Shown here: positions 21,832 to 31,139 of the stretch, in pieces
Layout: every line of letters begins with the position of its first letter
Position numbering within the stretch: the stretch's first letter is position 1
Assembly (NCBI GenBank): GCA_038277395.1
Contig: CM076192.1
Coordinates: forward strand, 197,225,647-197,289,646
Direction: 5' to 3'
DNA: 64,000 bases
From: Dryocosmus kuriphilus
Lineage: Eukaryota > Arthropoda > Insecta > Hymenoptera > Cynipidae
The notes under the pieces: model-generated
Database searches by the model: none
The model's input: the letters and a program-made list of their open reading frames with translations, nothing else
What the model was told of the DNA's origin: nothing
Made by a program: the position numbers and the translations under genes

Positions 21832-23805
21832 ATGGCACTTCCAACTCCGGACTCTGGAAGAAACAAAACATCAAATACGGGTACAATTCCCAAAATAATA
21901 AACCGATCCGTGGGACGAGGTAGGAGTTTTCGTAAGAATAATAACGAAGCAACACGAATAGGAAAATCGGGTAGGGATTTGGAAATTACAAACAAAGAAC
22001 CACGTAAAATAATTAACCCTTATGCGTCATTAGCTTGGGACCCTGCAGATTTACCAACACTAAATTTACCCAGGCAACAAGAAAGCTTAACAGAGGATCG
22101 AGAAATCTTAGGAACTGTTAATAATAAAACATTCGAAATTGACTCCTTCTTAGAAAACAATAATCAATTTATGTTAGAGACAAGGGAACTACTAAACAGT
22201 ATAGAATACAACGAATTTATGAATAAACAAAAAGAACAATTTTTAAAGGAAAAAAGGGAACAACTAAAAATTCATAAAAATAATGTAAACCCAACAGCCC
22301 ATAGCTCATTCGCAAAGGAATCATTAGATGAGGAAAGATCGGGAGATACACCGGATAAAAGAAACGAACCACGCAGTAGGTACTCAGTTCAGTTTAAACT
22401 TGAAGAAAGACCTAGGGAAACCACTAAGAGAGTAGTAAACAAAACGCTAATTAAAAGAAGGGAAAAAGAAACTGACTTTAAAATTTACGAATTTGACTCC
22501 AGTGACGACAAAGGGGATAATTTAAATTATAACCGAAACAGATCTCGCAAAAGTTTGACAACAAGGGAAAGGTCGAATAGACGGTCGCGAAGTTTTAGAG
22601 ATAATTCGGAAAGTGAATACGAACCGGAATATAGAAACAACGAAACAATTCAAGCGACATATTTCCCATTTGGAATGGTACAAACACCATTCCAAATAAT
22701 GACAAATTGGCTGGTCAAATTTAGAAATAATAAAGAGGATAGCCCAGCCAGCTTCCTGGAAGATTTAAGACGATTTAAAAGGGGATACAGAATAACTGAC
22801 CGCGACATACTAGAAAATTTAGACGCGGTATTGATTGAGGATGCACGTGACTGGTTCTCAATTAATAAAAATTCGTGGAAACACTTATCCGACTTTTTTG
22901 ATGATTTTAAAAGCGCATACATTGACGAGAAATTTTCCGAGGAAATTAGGCAAAAAATAAAGTTTTGTAACCAAAAAAGAACTCAGGATATTCACTCGTA
23001 CTTAACGGAAATCAGAAAGTTATTTACCAAGCTATACCCCAGAAAAAGTTTAGAATGGGAGTTGCGCCGAACATACGAAAACCTCCAGATAGAATATAAA
23101 ATGTATATAAAGAGAAACGATTTTCAGACATTTGAAGAATTGGAGGAGTTGGGAAAAGAATGGGAAACAGAGTTGGTTAAATCAAAAATTAGAGATCAGT
23201 TTTTACAAATAACAGAACCTAAAATAGAAGAAAAAAGGGAACAAAGGGGAAACAATGATATGAATAATTCGGAACCCAATAAGGAGGATAAAAAGGAAAG
23301 CAATAACGGGAAAAATTTCAATAATCAAGGTAAAAAGCCTTTTAAAAATCGATACACATACTCACCATTCGGATTTCCTTTTTTACCATTTCTACCTCAA
23401 CTTCAACAAAACCTAAGACCCAATTTCAGACCTAGAATCCCACCAGGATTCCATCCCAGATTTCCAAATAATGTTCCAAGATTAAATTTCAATCCCTACA
23501 ATCAGATGCTATCCCAATTTAACCAAACAGCATTAGGCTTAAACCAAAATCAGAATAACCCTATGATAGAATTTCCGAATGAAAAAACAGAAAGTGCATC
23601 AGGGGAAAATAAGAACAAGAATCCCCAAAAGCCAAATAATGGCGATAAAAATCAAAGCGCAGGAAAAAATACAAATTCAGAAAAAACAAAGAGGGATAAT
23701 GATAACAGCGATTCGACTTGTTATTATTGCAAAATGCCAGGTCATTTTAAACGGGAATGTCCTTATTATTTCTATAACCAGGGAAACCACCAGGGCGGAT
23801 ATTAG
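21832..23805 (+). CDS. gag: gypsy Gag polyprotein
   Basis: Gag forms the virus-like particle and binds the element's RNA. The frame is open from 21742 but the first ATG is at 21832, giving about 657 residues. The first third is basic and charged, rich in arginine, lysine and asparagine. The capsid (retrotransposon gag) domain lies at roughly residues 290-460 of the product (PASFLEDLRRFKRGY, WFSINKNSWKHLSDFFDDFK, RKLFTKLYP). A linker of asparagine and proline repeats follows. Near the C-terminus is one CCHC knuckle, CYYCKMPGHFKREC (23719-23760), which packages RNA. No frameshift or stop interrupts it. The last 25 bases overlap pol in the -1 frame at a slippery site. Confidence 0.93.
   Translation: MALPTPDSGRNKTSNTGTIPKIINRSVGRGRSFRKNNNEATRIGKSGRDLEITNKEPRKIINPYASLAWDPADLPTLNLPRQQESLTEDREILGTVNNKTFEIDSFLENNNQFMLETRELLNSIEYNEFMNKQKEQFLKEKREQLKIHKNNVNPTAHSSFAKESLDEERSGDTPDKRNEPRSRYSVQFKLEERPRETTKRVVNKTLIKRREKETDFKIYEFDSSDDKGDNLNYNRNRSRKSLTTRERSNRRSRSFRDNSESEYEPEYRNNETIQATYFPFGMVQTPFQIMTNWLVKFRNNKEDSPASFLEDLRRFKRGYRITDRDILENLDAVLIEDARDWFSINKNSWKHLSDFFDDFKSAYIDEKFSEEIRQKIKFCNQKRTQDIHSYLTEIRKLFTKLYPRKSLEWELRRTYENLQIEYKMYIKRNDFQTFEELEELGKEWETELVKSKIRDQFLQITEPKIEEKREQRGNNDMNNSEPNKEDKKESNNGKNFNNQGKKPFKNRYTYSPFGFPFLPFLPQLQQNLRPNFRPRIPPGFHPRFPNNVPRLNFNPYNQMLSQFNQTALGLNQNQNNPMIEFPNEKTESASGENKNKNPQKPNNGDKNQSAGKNTNSEKTKRDNDNSDSTCYYCKMPGHFKRECPYYFYNQGNHQGGY
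23781..23787 (+). promoter_or_regulatory. -1 ribosomal frameshift slippery heptamer at gag/pol
   Basis: GGGAAAC lies with its zero frame set as G GGA AAC, the X XXY YYZ arrangement required for simultaneous -1 slippage. It falls 18 bases before the gag stop (23803-23805). The -1 frame is open from just before this point straight into the protease, so slippage here would make Gag-Pol. A following stem-loop or pseudoknot was not established by eye. Confidence 0.75.
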
Positions 23806-26800
23806 GCGAAAATAAAATAACACCTAATATCGGAACGCCAGAATATTTAAGTTCGGATAAAGATGAAACCACAGAAACGCGTTTTCATCTTATGACTAAA
23901 TTTGAAAATGAGTCATACAGGATTTTAGTAGATACAGGTGCCTCACACTCATACGCAGAAGAAAAATTAATTTCAAAAATTAAAAAAGCGAAATTTAGTA
24001 TCCTCAAACCGGATTCTAATTGTTTATTAGTCGCTAACGGCGGAAAAGCCGAAATAATCGGGCAGGTAGTCATTCCAATATTGATAGGTAAAAGGTTTAA
24101 ATATGTACTTTTAAGGCTAGTCCCAAAACTTAATTCGTTAGGAATATTAGGCACAGATATGCTGAAAAGCTTACGAATGACTCTGGACTATGACTCAGAA
24201 ACTTGGTGGCTACCAGGAAACCCACCCACACGCTATCCAATGGAAGCACACCCCAACCCACTACCCCTACCAATTACCGAGGACTTACTCAAACCAGAAA
24301 CATACCCGGGAAGTACAAGTAAGCAGAATAGAAATAAGAAAAATGTAAATAGTAGTAATAAGTTAGAGGGTAAAAATATAAATAGTAGTAATAAGTTAGA
24401 AGGTAAAAATGAAAATAAAACCGCGGAATCGAAACCCAAATTTGGAGGAACAATTAGTTTGAAAAGCAACTGGGAAACAGAAAGGAACAACCTTAAAAGG
24501 GAAAGAAGCGAAACCCCCCTAGTAGCTTCAAACCCATCCTCATCCCAAAAAATGAAGTACGCCCAAACTCCTGAAACAAATCCTGACGAGGATAGACCTT
24601 ATGTATTAAACATTCCCACAAGCAATAAATTCCAACCCTTAGAAGACTTCCCTACCCAAGAGACCAGCGATAAGACTAACACCCTAAACACACCTAAACG
24701 GAAAAATAGGAACTTGAATAAAAGGGAAAACAATTTTAACAAAAACAAAAATAAAGAACAGGATAATAAATTTGAACAAAGAGAGTTTACAAAAACAGAT
24801 ATAAAACCAGAAAAGGATAACGAATCGGAAAAAAGGAAAACCAGAAACCAATGGGTAAAATTTAAAAACAGGGCAATTTTATTGAATAATATACAGGACA
24901 CTCCGGGAATAATTGAAGAAAACAATAGTCGTTCTTCGGAAATTTGTGAGGGTATTGTTGAACTGAATGACAGTCAACAAACCCAACTAAAAAAATTATT
25001 GGAGGAGAAAATAAAAATTTACCAGGAAAAAGAACACAGGGCAACACATTTAACAGAACACAGGATTGATGTTCAGGGACACAACCCAATAAAACAGCGA
25101 TATTACAACGTTAGCCCTAAAATAAGACAGGAAATATGCAAGGAGGTAGATAAAATGTTAGAACAAGGTATAATAAGACATTCCCATTCAGATTGGTCGA
25201 ACCCGATCGTTATGATTAAAAAACCAAACGGGGAATACAGGTTTTGCCTAGACTTTCGTAAGGTAAATAACATAACGAAAAAAGATCTTTACCCGATTCC
25301 ACTTATGACAGAAATTCTGGACACACTTAGAGCAGCGAAATTTACTTCAAAAATTGATTTAAAAATGGCGTATATAAAAATCCCCTTAGAGGAGAATTCA
25401 AAACCAATCACAGCATTTACAGTACCCGGTAAGGGCATGTTTGAATTTAACAGGATGCCATTCGGGTTGACAAATGCGCCAGCCACATTCCAGAGCCTTA
25501 TGGATAAAATAATAACTCCAGACCTGAAGCCAAATGTTTTTTGCTATTTAGACGACATAATTATAGTCACCGAAAATTTCAACGACCATTTAAAATACTT
25601 AAATATTGTTTTAGACAAACTAAAAATCGCAAACTTAACAATCAGTCCAGAGAAGTGTGAATTCGGATGTTCGGGAATAAGGTACTTGGGTTTTAGAGTC
25701 AATGAAAAGGGTTTACAGGTAGATGACGACAATATCAAGCCGATCCTTAATTTTCCTAAACCAAAAAATGTTAAACAGGTACAAAGAATAATAGGAATGA
25801 CTAGTTGGTATAGAAAGTTTATACCAAACTTTTCGGAAGTAATCGAACCCCTGAATAGATTGCTGAAAAAGAAACAGGCATGGGATTGGGGTCCCGAACA
25901 GGACGAAGCATTCCATAAAATTAAAGATTTGTTAACCTCAGCACCAATTTTAACCTGCCCAAATTTTACAGAACCCTTTCAGCTTGAAACAGACGCAAGC
26001 AATGCGGGTTTAGGAGCCGTAATCACCCAAACAATCGGAGGGAAAAATTATGTGATAGGTTACGCGAGTAGGGCCCTCAACGACGCGGAAACCCGATATT
26101 CAGCATCGGAAAAGGAATGCTTAGCCGTGGTTTGGGCTATTAGGAAATTTAGACCATACCTGGAAGGATATAGTTTCAAGGTATTTACGGATCATGTGGC
26201 GCAGAAATGGCTCCATAACCTCAAAAACCCCACTGGAAGACTAGCCAGATGGGCATTAGAACACTTAGAATACGATTATGAGATCGTATATCGAAAGGGT
26301 AGCTCAAACGTAGTGCCGGACGCCCTATCTAGGTCTAAAGAAGCAACAAACGAGGTCGCGTTCGCGTTAGCAAACAGCACACAAAAACCGAAAATGAACT
26401 CGAACGACCAGACTGACGAATGGTACTCCGCGAAAATCAGACAAATTAAAAAACACCCGGAAGAACACGAAAATTGGAGAATTAGAGACTCACAACTATA
26501 TTTCTGTAGAACGGACCCTTTAAAATCTATCCTATTACCAGACTCAGACCCATGGAAACTCGTCGTACCAAAAAAGTTACGGAATCAAGTCCTTAAAGAA
26601 AACCACGACAGTACACAAGCGGGACATTTAGGCTCCGAAAAGACACACGCGAGAATTTCCGAGTACTACTTCTGGCCAGGGATGTATTCGGAGGTGATCA
26701 AATACGTGAAAAACTGTACGGTATGTCAAAGAACGAAACCGGGTAACCAGGCGAAAATAGGGTTAATGGGAAAGAGAATAATAGAAGAACCATGGACCAT

Positions 26801-27647
26801 GGTTGCTGCAGACATCATGGGACCACTACCAACATCGAAAAAAGGGAGAAGCCAATATATATTAGTTTTTTCGTGGATATTTTTACCAAATGGGTGGAAA
26901 TTATCCCCATAAGAAAAGCAACAGGAAAGATAATAGAATCCGAATTCCACAAGCGTGTCATTTCTCGCTGGGGAACACCGCGAATTCTCCACACGGACAA
27001 CGGCACAGAATTTGTGAACAAAACCATTCGCGAACTAACAGAAAAATTCGGTATAAGGCATAGCAAAACCCCCAAATACTACCCCCAGGCAAATCCCACC
27101 GAAAGGTACAATAGAACAATTAAACAGATTATCAAAGCTTATCTGGAAAATGATCACGCTACATGGGACGAATACATAGATGATCTACAGTTCGCGATAA
27201 ACACGAGTAAAAATTCGACGACACAATTTACTCCAGCATTTTTGAATCTAGGTCGCGAATTGGAACCGCTCCAATCCCTGAAACGAGAAGTAGAATCGGA
27301 CAAGGAAATAGAATTCCAAAATGTAGACAATTGGACCGATAGGTTAAGAAAACTACAAATAATAAAGGAAGAAGTCCAAAAGAATTTGTATCAGGCAAAC
27401 AATATACAGGCAAACAGGTATAACTTAAGAAGAAGGGAAATGGAATTCAATAAGGGACATAGGGTTTTAAAAAAGGGTCACCAAACTATCTAACAAAGCA
27501 GATAAGAAGGCAGGGAAATTATTCAACCAATACGAAGATCCCTTTATTATTAAAAAGAAAATTTCCCCAACTATTTACGAATTAAAAGACCTAAAAGGGA
27601 AAAGTATAGGTAACTTCAATATAAACGACCTAAAATTAGAAAAGTAA
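23788..27647 (+). pseudogene. pol: gypsy Pol polyprotein with two frameshifts
   Basis: Pol is read in the -1 frame of gag; an ATG also exists at 23892. Residues below count from that ATG. They give an aspartic protease with ILVDTGAS (D14), a lysine/asparagine-rich linker with a duplicated NSSNKLEGK block (about 150-340), and a reverse transcriptase with FCLDFRKVNN and YLDD (552-555). RNase H has D701, E742, D767 and D810. The integrase zinc domain has H905, H912, C942 and C945, and the first integrase catalytic residue is D974. The frame is lost in a T6 run near 26865-26874. The integrase resumes in another frame with VDIFTKWVEII, catalytic D at 26996 and E at 27101. A second slip near 27483 ends that frame, but the expected C-terminal end continues in a third frame to 27647 (SPTIYELKDLKGKS). 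All catalytic residues survive; the frame breaks should inactivate this copy. Confidence 0.93.
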
Positions 27648-27715
27648 GATAGTAGTAACAACCTCAAGTAATACAAATAGAAATTTATTTTTGCGATAAT
27701 AGGAACAAGCGAAAA

Positions 27716-28074
27716 ATGGAAGACAAGTGGGAAGCCGAAATGGAAGAAGCAATTTCATTATTGGAAAATAAAATTAGGAACAACCAGGACGGATTACAAT
27801 GCAGATTTTGTGAAAACCTGATACCGAGGGTAATTTATGTTATCCACGACTCCTTCTGTAACAACAGACCTTACAGATTAAGAAATAACTTCACAACTCC
27901 AAACCCTAATGGACAAACGTATATACAGGGAAACTGGGAAAGTATTAATAGAAAAATACAAGGTTTATTAGCCATAAAATAACAGACAAAGATAGAATAA
28001 GGGATAAAGAGGAAGAATATGAATTAGAAATAAATATAGACCAGGAAACCATAACGGGCTTAGAACAGGAATAA
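27716..28074 (+). CDS. gypsy accessory frame with a C2HC finger (ORF3)
   Basis: A small acidic protein starts at the ATG at 27716, 68 bases after pol. The first 88 codons end at a TAA (27980-27982), but a one-base shift continues as open, charged sequence (RDKEEEYELEINIDQE) to 28072-28074, so the original product was probably about 118 residues. An N-terminal amphipathic stretch is followed by C29, C32, H44 and C48, a C-X2-C-X11-H-X3-C pattern. The next frame downstream has the same pattern. I do not recognise the family. Nucleic-acid or protein binding is a guess from the finger; it could modulate Gag or replace another post-pol gene. Confidence 0.6.
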
Positions 28075-28161
28075 AATTATATAACCAGGTAAGATAAATT
28101 TAAAGTAAAAATTTTTTCTTTTTTTTTTTTCTCTCCATTATTATTAAATGGCAAAAAGGCA

Positions 28162-29035
28162 ATGGAGATGTGGTGTACAAATCGGACAGACTCCAAAACT
28201 AAAGACTCCAGGACGAAAAACAGTTGTATAATTAATTTCCAGATGAACGAGATGAGATGCCATTTCTGCCAGACGGGGCTGCTAGGGGAAACCCTAACAG
28301 CCCACGCTAACAGGTGCAAAGCACTTAAGTGGCTTCAATTGAGGAGGTCGGGTGTGGCGGAATGGGATATTCCATACCACCCCCACCGCCACGTCCGACG
28401 AATGCTGGCAGCGCCACCAGCACCACCAGCACCACCAGCACAACTAGCGCCACCAGCGCCACCAGCACCACCAGCAGCCACCAGCGCCACAAGCACCACC
28501 AGCGCCACCAGCACCACCAGCGCCACCAGTACCACCATCGCCACCAGCACCACAACCATCGACAGCGAAGTCTCCTCCACCAGAGTCTGAGGAGGAGTTG
28601 GAGGGGTCGGCGGAGGAAAGGCTGGAGAGGATGCAGGGGCTAAGGGAGAAACTGCTCGAGCTCTCCCTTGAGTTCGAGGAAAGGGCGCTGCTACACTCCC
28701 TCGAATTCAGGAGAGAGTTCAAGGCAAGGGCAAAGGAAATAAAAGAGGGAGCGAAGAGGGAGGAGGAGGAAACGAGAAGGAAGGTTGAATGGGAAAGTGG
28801 AGCAAGCTGGAGGAAGGTGGTAGAGGGAAGGAAGAGGCAAGAGGAAGAGGAGGAGGAAGGGAGAAAGGAGGAAGCAAGGAAAGCTTAGGAAGAATGGAGG
28901 AGAGCGAGGGAGGAGGCAACGAGGGAATGGGAGAGCTACAGAGAGGAGCTGAGGAGAAAGAACAGGAGAACGTGTAAATTTATTTTTAGGTTCGGAAGGG
29001 TCGGGGAAACGGGGCATAAACCCGAACCCCATTAA
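28162..29035 (+). pseudogene. gypsy accessory frame: C2HC finger, Pro/Ala hinge, coiled coil (ORF4)
   Basis: The frame from the ATG at 28162 (an alternative ATG is at 28243) begins with C33, C36, H48 and C52, again C-X2-C-X11-H-X3-C. A run of Pro/Ala triplets follows, encoded by a GCC/ACC/AGC repeat. In that repeat, near 28470, the frame slips: the first frame turns into Ala/Thr/Ser repeats and stops at 28590. The next frame reads Pro/Ala and then a highly charged Glu/Arg-rich segment (28598-28888, LRERLLEL-like heptads), which should form a long coiled coil. A TAG at 28886-28888 interrupts it; charged sequence continues to a TAA at 29033-29035, in the purine tract. Just upstream, CAG/GTAAGA at 28086 and a long pyrimidine run before 28160 could be splice sites. 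Function is unknown. Confidence 0.6.
28395..28563. repeat. GCC/ACC/AGC trinucleotide-rich tract
   Basis: A run of imperfect 3- and 9-bp units built from caccag and gccacc encodes the Pro/Ala hinge of the accessory frame. All three frames are open here, and the tract is the likely site of the slippage that broke that gene. Confidence 0.9.
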
Positions 29036-29048
29036 AGGGGGGGGGGGG
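29034..29048 (+). promoter_or_regulatory. polypurine tract of the gypsy element
   Basis: aaa followed by twelve G residues directly before tgtaac, where a 3' LTR should start. Such tracts prime plus-strand DNA synthesis. Confidence 0.65.
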
Positions 29049-29445
29049 TGTAACATAGATGTTGCATGGCTGCCCGAGCGACGGGACCCTTCGCCGAGCC
29101 CGCCCGGGAATCCACGAAGAGTCCCGTGCGTGTGGCTGGCGGCAGCTCTCGTTGCTCGTGCAGTTAGTTCTCGTCTAGTCTTGTCTAAGAGTGAATCGTG
29201 GCATGCGGGTCGTTGGTCTTGTTTCAAACTCTGGGCGAATATTTTCTGGTCTTGACCCAGCCTGGTCTCATTGGGCTATTCAGCCAATCAATATATTATT
29301 CGAACTGACGCCGCTTTTGCATTTGGTTGTGAGTAAAATATATAATTTAAATCTTCACCATTTCCCTTTTTTGTTTTATTGTGTTTCACCCTAGTCTTGG
29401 CGTCCATCTCCTTTTCCCTTCCCGGTGAGATTCTCTTGCTCTGCA
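29049..29445 (+). repeat. probable 3' LTR of the gypsy element
   Basis: Begins tgtaacata right after the polypurine tract and ends ctctgca against an AT microsatellite, giving a TG...CA block of 397 bp. It is GC-richer in its first half. The right boundary is inferred, because no 5' LTR is available for comparison. Confidence 0.55.
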
Positions 29446-29471
29446 ATATATATATATATATATATATATAT
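29446..29471. repeat. (AT)n microsatellite at the LTR edge
   Basis: About 13 AT units between the LTR end and the candidate gene. The element may have inserted into this tract. Confidence 0.9.
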
Positions 29472-29490
29472 TCTGATGAAAACTATTTAC

Positions 29491-30053
29491 AGTTCTTAAA
29501 ATATGATCACAATTAGTTCTCCAGTGTTGGATGAAAGTGTGTACGCCATCTTTTCCTTTCAGTGTCTGCAGCAGATCCACAGCCTCCTCAATGTTCACGA
29601 TGAGCTTAACCCATTTCTCAAACAGGGTTGAAGTCTCCATATTGTTTGTTTCGTACTGATGATCACCTAGGCAGATGAAGCAATGTTCAAGATTTAATTA
29701 TTTCTCACTTTTTATAGACCAATACATGCGATAATACTACTTCAAGCCAAAAAATCCATGCACTACTACTGTCATGCACTGTAAGTAAAAAAAGAGCCAA
29801 GCAAACTATCATGCACTAATACTACAAGCAAAAAGCCATGCACTAATACTACCATGCACTAATACTACAAGCAAAAAAGCCATGTACTAATACTACCATG
29901 CACTATAAATAAAAAAGGCCATGCAAACTACAAGCAAAAAGCCATGCACTAACACTACCATGCAAACTGCCATGGACTAATAATACAAGCAAAAAGCCAT
30001 GCAAATATAGATTGAGCACTTACCTTGGATTCTCTCCGGAGGTAGTGTATCAT
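29491..30053 (-). CDS. candidate small spliced gene, unrecognised
   Basis: Minus strand. An ATG at 30053 opens 10 codons ending at a consensus donor (CCAAG/GTAAGT, intron from 30023). A CAG acceptor ending at 29656 lets the frame continue without a break into an exon of 55 codons (29655-29491; METSTLFEKWVK, DLLQTLKGKDGV) that ends in phase at a second donor-like GTAAAT (29490). A short upstream frame (ATG 30082) stops with its TGA overlapping the ATG at 30053. An alternative acceptor (CTAG at 29667) with translation starting at 29640 is also possible, and TATAAAAA at 29716-29709 could serve a shorter transcript. The sequence has balanced composition unlike the neighbouring repeats. I do not recognise the protein; downstream exons, if any, would be interrupted by the gypsy LTR. 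Confidence 0.4.
29735..30010 (-). repeat. degenerate ~28-bp repeat with ten TGCATG motifs, inside a putative intron
   Basis: Variants of a unit containing catgcactaatactac and caagcaaaaagc recur across ~270 bp. On the minus strand each gives TGCATG; I count ten exact copies (plus-strand catgca starting at 29757, 29773, 29810, 29837, 29853, 29897, 29920, 29943, 29959 and 29998). Confidence 0.85.
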
Positions 30054-30113
30054 CTTCTGGAAAGCTTGATGAAGCTTGGCATCGGGCAATGCGATGAAAT
30101 GATCAGCCTGCGG

Positions 30114-30210
30114 ATTTTATATAGCACTCCGGGCGTATACCCACGCGGAGATTGGCTTCCCCAACTTAGAGAATGTTCTTAGGAGGTAGTGCGCAAAGAG
30201 ACTCCCACGC
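30114..30210 (-). promoter_or_regulatory. candidate promoter: TATA box and two GCGTGGG boxes
   Basis: On the minus strand TATATAAAAT (30123-30114) lies about 32 bases before the first ATG of the candidate leader. Upstream, GCGTGGG occurs at 30146-30140 and 30210-30204, each within a similar AATCTSCGCGTGGG context, suggesting a repeated transcription-factor site. This is sequence pattern only. Confidence 0.45.
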
Positions 30211-30589
30211 GCAGATTTTATTCGCTTTGCCCGTTGATTAGATAAAGCGCAGGAATGCTTAAAATGGGCATATAAGGAAATTCATTTAAAGATAGTGTAT
30301 TGATAAACTAAATTAAAATTTATTGGAGAGGGGAGGGGAGATTTATCAATCTTGTTATTATGAAAAATGTAGGAATCATCATTGGATGAACTTAAAGTAG
30401 TAACAATGTGTATGAAAATATGTATGCTAGCGTATAAAAAATATTTATTGAAATTTTCAAAACATATCTAGAGTGCAGGGATTTTATTTGTCTTTGAAAG
30501 ATACATATACATATATAAAGGGTTGCTAGGGGAAAAGGTGGGGGTGTCTCGCTATGGCACATTATAATCAATCACACACCAAGCAGGTT
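30211..30589. other. non-coding interval
   Basis: No gene is seen. It contains a GGGGAGGGGAG purine block near 30325-30340 and otherwise AT-rich sequence. Confidence 0.4.
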
Positions 30590-30929
30590 ATTCTATTTAT
30601 TTTATTTATTTTATTTATTTTATTTATTTTTTATTTTTTTTATTTATTTTATTTTATTTTATTTATTTTATTTATTTTATTTATTTTATTTATTTTATTT
30701 ATTTTATTTATTTTAGTTATTTTATTTATTTTATTTATATTTTTCATTTTATTTATCTTATTTATTTTGTTTACTTTGTTTATTTTATTTATTTTATGTA
30801 TTTTATTTATCTTATTTATTTAATTAATTCAATTAGTTTTATTTTTTTAAAATTTTATTTATTTTATTTATTTCACTTGTTTTATTTATTATATTTATCT
30901 TATGTACTTTTATTTATTTTATTTAAACA
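30590..30929. repeat. 9-bp (TTTTATTTA)n simple repeat
   Basis: About 330 bp built on ttttattta with scattered substitutions that increase toward the right. The long open frame through it is an artefact of the period being divisible by three. Confidence 0.95.
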
Positions 30930-30940
30930 AGTTTTAATTT

Positions 30941-31003
30941 GGCGCCATCTGTTGACAATTACGAATCTGCATTACGGACAAATATATTGACGCCATCTAG
31001 TGG
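30941..31003. promoter_or_regulatory. two CTCF-like GCCATCTRNTGG sites
   Basis: gccatctagtgg (30992-31003) fits the consensus GCCMYCTRSTGG, and ggcgccatctgttgac (30941-30956) is a near match 50 bp away in the same orientation. Whether insect CTCF binds such sites here is not shown. Confidence 0.3.
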
Positions 31004-31139
31004 TAGCGGCTGGTACTATGTAGTATTACCTAGTAAGGGTAATTTAGCATGCAACAAAACCTTACTCGGAAGGTTAGTGTTCCCGTAACACTCTAGCTAT
31101 ATACTATTCTTATCAGCGAAGGTATTAGATTTGTGTAAA

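Larger units (their letters stand above)
21742..29445 (+). mobile_element. Ty3/gypsy LTR retrotransposon with two accessory frames, no 5' LTR found
   Basis: A nearly complete internal region reads gag (21832-23805), a frameshift site (23781-23787), pol (to 27647), two further frames (27716-28074 and 28162-29035), a purine tract (29034-29048) and a TG...CA block that is probably the 3' LTR (29049-29445). Only a handful of frame breaks occur over 7 kb, so the copy is young compared with every other element here. No envelope-like gene is present; the place of env is taken by the two zinc-finger frames. No second LTR copy lies upstream, so the 5' end is either deleted or rearranged. The 5' boundary given is only the start of the open frame. 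Confidence 0.85.

Noticed and set aside
24233..25089. Minus-strand Leu/Phe-rich frames inside gypsy pol
   Set aside because: Antisense of the A-rich linker and RT, which are convincingly coding on the plus strand.
28325..29227. Minus-strand Trp/Gly- and Ser/Leu-rich frames
   Set aside because: Antisense of the GCC/ACC repeat and of the coiled-coil segment; they show no motif of their own.
30554..30990. Very hydrophobic frame of Phe/Ile/Leu
   Set aside because: Pure translation of the (TTTTATTTA)n repeat.
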